Source: CAYJHC01 sp964369465 (GTDB lineage Bacteria; Bacillota; Clostridia; Peptostreptococcales; Anaerovoracaceae). Taken from it: a stretch of DNA of 32,362 bases. The notes under the pieces are model-generated. The model was given only the letters and a program-made list of their open reading frames with translations. It was not told the origin of the DNA and searched no databases. Below are positions 16,298-23,173 of this stretch, piece by piece; position 1 is the first letter of the stretch; each line of letters opens with the position of its first letter. The position numbers and the translations under genes are program-made. The DNA is taken from the NCBI GenBank assembly GCA_964369465.1, contig CAYJEX010000015.1, forward strand, positions 1 to 32,362, written 5' to 3'.

Positions 16298-17092
16298 ATG
16301 AAAGTGATATCGCTAATTGGGGGAGATAGCCAAGTTGGAACTTCTATGATTGCACAGTCTTTGACAGAGAGTTTGACAAGGTATGGTAAGAGCACAGTTC
16401 TAATTTTTGCAAGTGGAAATTATGGCGAAGACTATTTGCGGCAAGGAAAATATTCTATAGACTCTTTATACAAAAGAGAGGAAGGTCGCTTTGAGTATAA
16501 ACAAGTGAAAAATGTTATAGAAAATAATGGTGAGATTGAATATATTTCAGGAATAAAGAAAATAGAAGATTTGCCATTTTACCCTATTGATTTTATTCGA
16601 GAAATTTCAAATGAGATGAGTGATGAATTTGAGTATATGATTGTCGACGGTGGCTCAAATATTAATAGCCCTTTAACAGTTTCATCTTTAGTATATGCTG
16701 ATTCAAGGTATATTGTTTTGACTCAGCAAGAGAAAAGTATTAAAAGGTATAGAAATACAAAAAACATTTTGCTTGAACCTAAAAATTTAAAAGGCAAAAT
16801 AATACTTAACAAGTATAAAGAAGATGAAGGATTGTATACAAAAGAGCATTTAGAGTTTTTATTAAGTGAGTTTGTCGAAGTGGGGTTTTCCTATAGAGAA
16901 GAAGGATGGGAAAAAGAAAACGAAAAAGAGACATTGATGAACAACGAAATTTTTGCACAGGAGATGTGTGCCTTGAGGGATTTGCTAATAAAAGAAACAG
17001 AAAACAAAAGTTCTAATCTTAAAGAAGGGAGTTTTTTCAATGAAAAGACAGGAGAATATAAAAGAAGTAAAAGAAGAGTTTTTTTTAGATAA
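16298..17092 (+). CDS. TadZ/CpaE-like ParA-fold protein with eroded P-loop
   Basis: A 264-residue protein of the ParA/MinD fold. It opens MKVISLIGGDSQVGTSMIAQ, which aligns with the deviant Walker A KGGxGKT[S/T] but lacks both lysines. The second-strand VLIFASG, the Walker B-like EYMIVDGGSNINSPL (near residue 110) and KGKIILNKYKED (near 165) keep the fold order. TadZ proteins of Tad systems often have atypical P-loops and act as polar landmarks, so a structural localising role fits better than active ATP hydrolysis. The C-terminal 50 residues are very charged. The next gene overlaps its end by 53 bases, a sign of coupled translation. An AAGGAG site precedes the start. Confidence 0.65.
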   Translation: MKVISLIGGDSQVGTSMIAQSLTESLTRYGKSTVLIFASGNYGEDYLRQGKYSIDSLYKREEGRFEYKQVKNVIENNGEIEYISGIKKIEDLPFYPIDFIREISNEMSDEFEYMIVDGGSNINSPLTVSSLVYADSRYIVLTQQEKSIKRYRNTKNILLEPKNLKGKIILNKYKEDEGLYTKEHLEFLLSEFVEVGFSYREEGWEKENEKETLMNNEIFAQEMCALRDLLIKETENKSSNLKEGSFFNEKTGEYKRSKRRVFFR

Positions 17093-18518
17093 TTTTTTAA
17101 ATGATACAGTACATTCAAAAAAAGAAAACTCCACAGAGAAGATCATTCCCTTCAAGGAAATATGCCAGTTTATTAAAGATGCTTTTGGAGAAGAATGGGA
17201 AAGTTCTGATGAAATATTAAAAGAAAGTAAACTTGAGAGGGAAAAGGATGCAATTATTGGGAAGGAATACGCAGTAAATTTTTATAGAGAAAAAATAAAA
17301 GAAATAATAATAAACAATAACTTAGAAAACTGTAAATGGCCAAAATACTATAAGAGTTTGGAAGATGGTATTTTTCATGAAAATTGGGGGTTATCAGGGC
17401 TTGCTTCCTGGGCGTATGACGAAAATGAGAAGTACAAAGCTTCTTCATCTGCGAAGATAATTGGAAATAGGATATATTGCTTCTTAGATGGAAAACTTAA
17501 GCTTCAACCGCAAAGGATTTCAAAAGAAAGAAGGGCTCAATTGAAAAAGGCGTTACTACTTGCAACTCCCAAAGAACGCTTAGAAGAGGGGTTTCATGAA
17601 GTATATATGCATAATGGTATCAGGATAACGATATTTTCTGGCGAGAGAACGAAAGATGGACAAGATGTAATGGTATTTAGAAAATATGTCCTTAAAACTT
17701 TGACCTTTGAAAAAATGGCAGAACTAGGAACATTTCCAAAAGAAGCAATCCCTTTTTTTAAAAGTATGATTAAAATTGGATACAACACTTTGTTTTCGGG
17801 GCAGGTTAGATCAGGTAAAACAACTTTTTTGCAAACGTGGCAGAAATATGAAGAAAATGATCTAGAAGGGCTTGCAATTGCTACTGACCCTGAGACACCT
17901 TGGCATAAAATAATGCCTAAAGCGCCGATAATGCAAATTGTAGCAGATGGTAAGGATTTAGAAGGGATTACAAAGTCGCTGCTGAGGGGAGACAATGATT
18001 ACGTTTTGTTAGAAGAAATGAGAGATGCGACTGCGTTTAATATTGCTCTTGATATAACATCGACAGGAACAATGAGAAGCAAAGCTACTATTCACTCTAA
18101 TAATCCTGTTAATGTTCCGTATAAAATGGCAAGTAAAATACATGCAAAATATGGGGGAGATTTTAATACGATCGTTGCTACAATTTTTTCTAATTTTAAT
18201 TATATATTTGAGTTTTACCAATTACCGCAAAACAAATCAAGAAAAAGGTTGAAAAGTATATATGAACTTTCATACGACGAAGTTAAAGATAAATGCACAT
18301 TGTATAAAATTTGTCATCTTGATTCAAAAGAAGGGAAATGGAAGTGGAAAAGTCATATTAGTATAGACAAAATAAATATAGGTTCTGCAATTCCAAGTGA
18401 GGTGGAGAACATGAAAAAATCTTTAGCTAAGCTAGAACAAGAAAACCCGTATATGTCAGAATACATTTTGTCGCCTGCGTATTATAAATCAAAATATTCT
18501 GAAGGGAAATTGGAATAG
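17040..18518 (+). CDS. CpaF/TadA-type secretion ATPase of a Tad-like pilus
   Basis: A 492-residue hexameric-type secretion ATPase. The Walker A is SGQVRSGKTTF (K260), the Walker B is DYVLLEEMRD (E325, E326) and the His box is KATIHSNN (H352), all intact. The N-terminal 200 residues are divergent: the usual start of TadA is replaced by a long charged stretch and EDGIFHENWGLSGLASWAY. The start overlaps the upstream gene, with GAAGGGAG seven bases ahead. It should power pilus extension, and perhaps retraction, at the membrane. It clearly belongs to the CpaF/TadA branch rather than PilB, which carries a tetracysteine motif missing here. Confidence 0.85.
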   Translation: MKRQENIKEVKEEFFLDNFLNDTVHSKKENSTEKIIPFKEICQFIKDAFGEEWESSDEILKESKLEREKDAIIGKEYAVNFYREKIKEIIINNNLENCKWPKYYKSLEDGIFHENWGLSGLASWAYDENEKYKASSSAKIIGNRIYCFLDGKLKLQPQRISKERRAQLKKALLLATPKERLEEGFHEVYMHNGIRITIFSGERTKDGQDVMVFRKYVLKTLTFEKMAELGTFPKEAIPFFKSMIKIGYNTLFSGQVRSGKTTFLQTWQKYEENDLEGLAIATDPETPWHKIMPKAPIMQIVADGKDLEGITKSLLRGDNDYVLLEEMRDATAFNIALDITSTGTMRSKATIHSNNPVNVPYKMASKIHAKYGGDFNTIVATIFSNFNYIFEFYQLPQNKSRKRLKSIYELSYDEVKDKCTLYKICHLDSKEGKWKWKSHISIDKINIGSAIPSEVENMKKSLAKLEQENPYMSEYILSPAYYKSKYSEGKLE

Positions 18519-18541
18519 TGAGATGGAAGGAGAGTTTGTTT

Positions 18542-19360
18542 ATGAGCGTAAAAGAAAAATATCTTGTTGAAGATATAAAAGAAAAAATCAGAATTTTAGT
18601 CATAAGTACGACGAATTTCACTAATCGCCCTACAGAAAAATTTATTGCAATTAGTGTAGGTGTAGGATTATTTGCGGGACTTTTGATAGGCCTCGTTGTG
18701 CAAATTCAGGTAGCAATTTTATCGTCGATAATTGCTATGTTTGTTCCATTTGTGTACTTGAAAAGTCGGCAACAAATAAAACGTGCAGGACATTCGAAAG
18801 AAGGTGAAATATTAGTAAGTGAACTTATTGCAAATTACAAGATTAGCTACTGTAACATTACAGAAGCTATTGAAAGCACAGCTAAGTTAATAGAAGGAGC
18901 ACCGTATAGTAAGGCGTTATTATTTGACTTAGCACTTGGACTTAATACTGCTGTTTCAAAAGAAGATGTGAATAAATTGTTGGATTCTTTTAAACATTCT
19001 ATAGGAACGGTTTGGGCAGATGTTCTTGCAACAAATATTTATTTTGCAATAACTCAAGGGATAAATATTAACAGGTCTTTACAAGATTTATTTGAAGGAC
19101 TGCTTAGGAGTAGAAGAATTGTTGAATATAACAAGAGGGAAATAAACGAATCGACTATGATGTTAAAGTTTCTTGCTCCCTCCTGCGTAATCCTTACAGT
19201 CTTTTGCGCAACATGTGTTTTCGATATGCCTCTGAATAAATATCTGTATTATCAATTTGGAACAACTACAGGGCTTACATGGTTTTTGATAGTAATATTT
19301 ACGTACATATTTGGAACGGCCGTTAATATTTTCTTTACAAGTAAAAGACTAGATTTGTAA
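18542..19360 (+). CDS. TadB-like pilus platform protein (type II secretion F fold)
   Basis: Read from the ATG at 18542 (AAGGAG site nine bases before), it is 272 residues. A GTG at 18518 overlapping the previous stop lacks its own site. Two N-terminal helices (about 34-73) are followed by a cytosolic domain with NITEAIESTAKLI and VLATNIYFAITQGININRSL. Two C-terminal helices follow (about 205-230 and 240-265). This is the type II secretion system F layout of TadB. It should form the membrane platform moved by the ATPase. Sequence similarity is low and the call rests on layout and position. Confidence 0.65.
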   Translation: MSVKEKYLVEDIKEKIRILVISTTNFTNRPTEKFIAISVGVGLFAGLLIGLVVQIQVAILSSIIAMFVPFVYLKSRQQIKRAGHSKEGEILVSELIANYKISYCNITEAIESTAKLIEGAPYSKALLFDLALGLNTAVSKEDVNKLLDSFKHSIGTVWADVLATNIYFAITQGININRSLQDLFEGLLRSRRIVEYNKREINESTMMLKFLAPSCVILTVFCATCVFDMPLNKYLYYQFGTTTGLTWFLIVIFTYIFGTAVNIFFTSKRLDL

Positions 19361-19417
19361 AGATGTTTGAATACTATGATGGAAGTGGGTAGATAAGATT
19401 GAAATACAAATTGAGTA

Positions 19418-19990
19418 ATGGAAGAAAAAGAAGAGATGAAAAATAAGAAAAAAGAGATAGTATATAGAAATTTCAAAAAATATATTGAAGTAAAAATAGA
19501 AGAAAAAAATATCAAAAAAGAAAAGAAAGAAGCTGAGGGGGAGATTTTTGACTCGTTGATGGTGCTTAAGAATCTTTCTATTGTGCAACAGGAGAGTCCT
19601 CTTTCGGCCGATTTTATTTTCGAAAAACTCCTCGTTAATTCCAAAAAGCTAAAACCGTATTTTGCGGAAATGATATTACTTTATAGGCAAGGCGATGAAA
19701 AAATGGCTTTTGAAATATTTACAAAAAAAATTGGAACTCGCCATTCTAGAACTTTTGGTAACATTTTAGCTAAATTAGATAAAATAAATCCTGCAGAAAT
19801 TGTGAGTCAAGTAAAAGCCTTGCAGGAAATTCTTGAGGATGAAAGGATTACGAAGGAGGCAAAAAAGGCAAGTAGAAATGGTGTTATTACAACAATCTGT
19901 GCTGCTGTGACAATATTTGCTTTGCTACTTAATTTTACAGTTGTAGTTGTATTTATGGACACTATGAAAATACTGGAAGGGATATTTTAA
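19418..19990 (+). CDS. Short TadC-like platform protein
   Basis: A 190-residue protein. Residues 1-45 are a highly charged, probably coiled stretch rich in Glu and Lys. A helical domain resembling the type II secretion F cytosolic part follows (about 50-150, with LKPYFAEMILLYRQGDEKMAFEIF). One clear membrane helix ends the protein (about 160-183). TadC proteins usually have about 300 residues and several helices, so this one is cut down. The start is uncertain: 19418 has no good ribosome site, an in-frame stop lies at 19412-19414, and ATG 19436 is an alternative. A frameshift that removed an N-terminal membrane part is possible. Confidence 0.6.
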   Translation: MEEKEEMKNKKKEIVYRNFKKYIEVKIEEKNIKKEKKEAEGEIFDSLMVLKNLSIVQQESPLSADFIFEKLLVNSKKLKPYFAEMILLYRQGDEKMAFEIFTKKIGTRHSRTFGNILAKLDKINPAEIVSQVKALQEILEDERITKEAKKASRNGVITTICAAVTIFALLLNFTVVVVFMDTMKILEGIF

Positions 19991-20017
19991 ATGTGAGCTA
20001 GGTGAAAGGAGAAGGAA

Positions 20018-20164
20018 ATGAAAGAGTTAGTAGTTGTTATTGGTTTGGTGTTGTTAGGTGCTATTATTGTGTCGATTTTTGTACTAGGAGACAATGGACT
20101 GCAAGGTGCTGCAAGTTCTTTTTTGGGAGAAGGAATAGATGCCATAGAAGATCTGGAATTTTGA
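20018..20164 (+). CDS. 48-residue hydrophobic pilin-like protein (first copy)
   Basis: A short gene with a strong AAAGGAGAAGG ribosome site. It encodes MKELVVVIGLVLLGAIIVSI and continues to a short acidic tail (GIDAIEDLEF), 48 residues in all. The helix resembles the start of mature type IV pilins (compare ELLVVIAIIG), with Glu3 at the place of pilin Glu5, but there is no leader peptide ahead of it. It is paralogous to the next gene. Position between the platform proteins and TadE-like proteins is where Flp pilins are usually found. I propose it as the major pilin or a minor subunit; a small membrane accessory is the alternative. Confidence 0.65.
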   Translation: MKELVVVIGLVLLGAIIVSIFVLGDNGLQGAASSFLGEGIDAIEDLEF

Positions 20165-20195
20165 TGTTTTAAATTAATTAATAGAGGGAGGGAAT

Positions 20196-20339
20196 ATGAA
20201 AGAGTTGATTGTAGTTATAGGGATGGCTATTCTTGGAGTGGCAATTTTCTCGATGATTATTGGGACATCAGAAGATTCTTTGAGAAGTAAAAGCCAAGGA
20301 TTGATGGAACAAACAGTAGAGGCATATACTGAAGAATAG
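20196..20339 (+). CDS. 47-residue hydrophobic pilin-like protein (second copy)
   Basis: A second short gene, 31 bases after the first, with a GAGGGAGG ribosome site. The protein begins MKELIVVIGMAILGVAIFSM and ends with a polar, partly acidic tail (SQGLMEQTVEAYTEE), 47 residues in all. It shares the MKEL[V/I]VVIG start and size with the preceding gene, so the two are tandem duplicates with diverged tails. One membrane helix spans about residues 4-23. As in its neighbour, no prepilin leader or cleavage site is visible. Confidence 0.65.
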   Translation: MKELIVVIGMAILGVAIFSMIIGTSEDSLRSKSQGLMEQTVEAYTEE

Positions 20340-20365
20340 ATAGTGCTAAGATAAGGGGGAATTAG

Positions 20366-20758
20366 ATGAAAAATTTAATTACGGCTATGGCTTCTATTAT
20401 TATCCTGTTAGTTTTGTTGATGCAGTTCGTATCGAACCAGCTTCTTCATGACAAATTGACTAGAGTGGATAAAACGGTATATACATTCCAAGAAGTATTG
20501 AAAGAAGATGGGATAATTACTGATGAAAATAGGCGGTTTACAGCAGAAAATTTGAGCGAAATAGTAGGGTGTGCAGCTAATGAAATTTCGATAGTAGGTG
20601 AAAAAGAAACGAAGTATAGAGGAGAGAAAATTTGGTATGAAATTGGAATTCCTCTAGATGATATTGTTTCTAGCTTTTGGGGTGTAAAAAATTACGGAAT
20701 GTATTATACAAAAGGAGAAACTGTTAGCCAAAAGATAGATAGGAGGTCTAACTGGTAA
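20366..20758 (+). CDS. TadE-like pseudopilin candidate
   Basis: A 130-residue protein with an N-terminal membrane helix (MKNLITAMASIIILLVLLMQ) and a roughly 105-residue outer domain. The segment TFQEVLKEDGIITDENRRFT followed by LSEIVGCAANEISIVGEK resembles the pattern of TadE-like minor pilins of Clostridia, in which a helix leads into a small mixed domain. It holds a single Cys (near residue 72), so no disulfide within the chain. An AAGGGGG site precedes it and its stop overlaps the next ATG (TAATG). The family call is weak; topology and position support it. Confidence 0.6.
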   Translation: MKNLITAMASIIILLVLLMQFVSNQLLHDKLTRVDKTVYTFQEVLKEDGIITDENRRFTAENLSEIVGCAANEISIVGEKETKYRGEKIWYEIGIPLDDIVSSFWGVKNYGMYYTKGETVSQKIDRRSNW

Positions 20759-21219
20759 TGAAAAATTTTATCATTACAATAGGTGCATTAATAGTAATCT
20801 TCACGATATTGGCATTTCAGACAGACATTAATGGATATAGAAGGATGGTGTATAAAGTTGAGGAAGCAGCAAATGAAGTAGTAGAGGGGTGTTTTTTCGT
20901 AAGTGATGAGGGGATGAGAAAAGGTGAGCTTGCTTACGATTATGAGAGTATTATTACTGGAATATCCACGTTAGAACATAATTTGCCTGAAGGGATGGAA
21001 TACGAAGGGATACTTCGTTTGAGTGACGAAGAAGGAAAAGAGAGCTCAGAAATTAAAATTATCGATGAAAAGATATATGCTAGTGAAAAAGTAAGGGACA
21101 CACAAACAAAAGGCAGTTTTGAATTGGTATGCACATATAAACCATTTTCCTTGATTTTTCTAAGAGATATATCGGTAGAAATAAAAGTGGAAAGGAGGGG
21201 AGAGCTTATCTCTCATTAA
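20758..21219 (+). CDS. TadE-like pseudopilin candidate
   Basis: A 153-residue protein with an N-terminal helix (MKNFIITIGALIVIFTILAF), then QTDINGYRRMVYKVEEAANE, a stretch typical of the amphipathic part of TadE-type pilins. A mixed outer domain follows, with Cys near residues 45 and 124 that could form a disulfide. It shares the MKN[L/F]I start with the gene before it. The start overlaps the previous stop by one base and uses an AGGAGGT site. Function inferred: a minor pilin that primes or caps assembly. Confidence 0.6.
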   Translation: MKNFIITIGALIVIFTILAFQTDINGYRRMVYKVEEAANEVVEGCFFVSDEGMRKGELAYDYESIITGISTLEHNLPEGMEYEGILRLSDEEGKESSEIKIIDEKIYASEKVRDTQTKGSFELVCTYKPFSLIFLRDISVEIKVERRGELISH

Positions 21220-21225
21220 AATGTA
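21192..21225 (+). promoter_or_regulatory. Ribosome site separated from its start by a hairpin
   Basis: The only ribosome site for the gene at 21226 is AAGGAGGG (21192-21199), about 26 bases upstream, too far for normal use. GAGAG (21200-21204) and CTCTC (21210-21214) can pair and loop out 15 bases, leaving an effective gap of about 11. An in-frame stop (21217-21219) excludes earlier starts. A hairpin-bridged start is inferred. Confidence 0.45.
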
Positions 21226-23058
21226 ATGAAAAGTAAAAATAAATTTATAAATTTGATAAGAAAAACACATGTGATAGTTTTGGTAATATTTATACTTGCG
21301 TTGATTGCACCTGTTGTAGCGAGTGGATATAGTCAAGGACCTTTCTATAAGACGCCCAAAACTAGCAGCTCATATTTTGATGGATTCGATAATAATGGAA
21401 TAAAGCATATAAGTATAAATGAAAATTTTGCGATGGGTGTAGAGCCTACAAGTAAAACAGAATATATTCAACTTGCTCCTAATGGATACGGTGTAGTTAC
21501 GTCTAAAAATTTATACCCAGATAGAACTGGTGCTGGGTGGATGATGTGGTCCACGTGGGATAGAAAGGATAATCAGACTTTTGGAATAAAAGCAACCAAT
21601 TGTAAAAAATGGAATAACGAGACGAGAGAATACGAATATCTTGATGTAGTAATAATGGTAACGAGCTGGCAAGATGGATATTATTATAATAGAGAATTCG
21701 GACCATATATTGCTATCAGAAAAAATCCCAATTTAGCTGTGCAAACATCAGGAATACTAGATGTTCAATTCAAAATAAATTATTACAAAGCAGGGACAAA
21801 TACTCCTGTGAAAGTGAAGACCAATGGAACTGTAAGGGATATTGATGATTACCAAATGGTAGCTATTTCACCATTGATTGACTATGTCACGGTAAAAGGA
21901 AGTTATTTGGATAAACATTCCTCCAAGACTGCATTTGCTTGTTTGATTGGGACAAATTTTGAATACTCAGATCCCAAAACATCTTTTGGATATGTAATGG
22001 ATAGTCATTATCTAAATGTTCAATTTGGAGATAATAAGTATATGAGAGGAAGTGCATATGACAAAAGATCATATAATACTATTTGGGGCAAGGGTAATGG
22101 TGGAAAGTATTTTGATATAGGAGCTTCGACGTTTGATAAAGTATCAAATAATTTGCCAGATATAATGCCTTACGTTTTGGATGTGACTACAGGTTGGAAT
22201 CGCGATGCAGGAAAGTGGAACGTAACTTATGATGAAGGGGAATTATATATTGATGATAAAGTTCTTATTGGAGCAAACGTTAGAGATGTAATTGCCAAGT
22301 ATCAGAGCAAAGGTGATGTGATAAATACATATTATGAGATATATAAAAATGGCGAAAAGATAATTACAGGTGAAAACAAGCTTACTGACACCTCCGATTT
22401 TTCAAATGGACAAAGTGTTCATATGATAGAAGAAAGTCTAGAGGAAATTGGTATTGGAGAAGTGGAAATATGGTGGTACGGAACAGATAATGTTCCTGGT
22501 TACGGTAAGAGAGGTCCTGTGAAAATGAAATTTCAAATCTTACCAAAAGAATATGCTGACTTGAGTATAATAGGAGTAGTTGAACATTTGCCTGATTGGG
22601 AAATGAATAGAAAAAAATTTAATGAGTATTATAGTCAAACGTCGGGAGGAATTTCTACATTTAATGATAGCGATGTGTATATTGAGGAATATCTCTCTGA
22701 TGATAGAAGGCCAAGAGAAAGATTTCGCAATGTGTTTTGGGCTGGTGAAGAATTTGTTCTAAAAGCAGAGGCGGCTAAAGGAGTACAAGCAATTAAAGTT
22801 CATATTGAAAATGAAGAAGGGAAAAAAAGTGGTGAGGCTGAAAATGAATATGATGTATGGATGATAAGAAATAGCAGTGGAGAGTGGGAAGCTAGTTTAT
22901 GGCATGAATCAATGATAGGAAAAGGTGGTAGAGAAACACCGAAGCAGATATATTTCGTTTTTACGTCATATAGAAATGGGGAACCTGGAGAAACAAGTAA
23001 AGTCCCAATTATTATTGACAACTATAGAGATTATTGGGATTTGAAATTTTCGATATGA
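21226..23058 (+). CDS. Large exported protein of the pilus operon, possible tip adhesin
   Basis: A 610-residue protein of no family I recognise. Residues 13-33 form an export signal or anchor (HVIVLVIFILALIAPVVASG), with a possible cleavage near VAS. The remainder is outer, rich in Tyr, Trp, Gly and Asn, with beta-rich segments such as IQLAPNGYGVVTSKNLYP and WYGTDNVPGYGKRGPVKMKF; the end looks like one or more Ig-like beta domains (VKMKFQILPKEY; then ETSKVPIIIDN near the C-terminus). There is no LPxTG anchor or C-terminal helix. It is the last gene of the pilus operon. The role of tip or adhesive subunit is inferred from size, export and position. A weak hairpin (23076-23099) follows. Confidence 0.6.
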   Translation: MKSKNKFINLIRKTHVIVLVIFILALIAPVVASGYSQGPFYKTPKTSSSYFDGFDNNGIKHISINENFAMGVEPTSKTEYIQLAPNGYGVVTSKNLYPDRTGAGWMMWSTWDRKDNQTFGIKATNCKKWNNETREYEYLDVVIMVTSWQDGYYYNREFGPYIAIRKNPNLAVQTSGILDVQFKINYYKAGTNTPVKVKTNGTVRDIDDYQMVAISPLIDYVTVKGSYLDKHSSKTAFACLIGTNFEYSDPKTSFGYVMDSHYLNVQFGDNKYMRGSAYDKRSYNTIWGKGNGGKYFDIGASTFDKVSNNLPDIMPYVLDVTTGWNRDAGKWNVTYDEGELYIDDKVLIGANVRDVIAKYQSKGDVINTYYEIYKNGEKIITGENKLTDTSDFSNGQSVHMIEESLEEIGIGEVEIWWYGTDNVPGYGKRGPVKMKFQILPKEYADLSIIGVVEHLPDWEMNRKKFNEYYSQTSGGISTFNDSDVYIEEYLSDDRRPRERFRNVFWAGEEFVLKAEAAKGVQAIKVHIENEEGKKSGEAENEYDVWMIRNSSGEWEASLWHESMIGKGGRETPKQIYFVFTSYRNGEPGETSKVPIIIDNYRDYWDLKFSI

Positions 23059-23075
23059 TTACAATTTGTATGAAG

Positions 23076-23110
23076 AATAATATTCAGCAGCTTATTATTT
23101 ATATATTTTA
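23076..23110 (+). terminator. Weak possible terminator of the pilus operon
   Basis: AATAATA (23076-23082) and TATTATT (23093-23099) pair around a 10-base loop, with a T-rich stretch after. The stem is all A/T, so read-through is likely. Confidence 0.3.
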
Positions 23111-23125
23111 GAAAAGGAACAAAGA

Positions 23126-23134
23126 TGGTATAAT
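23126..23134 (+). promoter_or_regulatory. Extended -10 promoter of the threonine dehydratase gene
   Basis: TGG followed by TATAAT (23129-23134) is a perfect extended -10. No good -35 is seen 17 bases upstream, which is normal for this class. It lies 39 bases before the start. The same ATGGTATAAT string recurs at 25413-25422. Confidence 0.65.
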
Positions 23135-23173
23135 ACTTGTATATTATTTATAAATTACTGATGGAGGGAAAAG

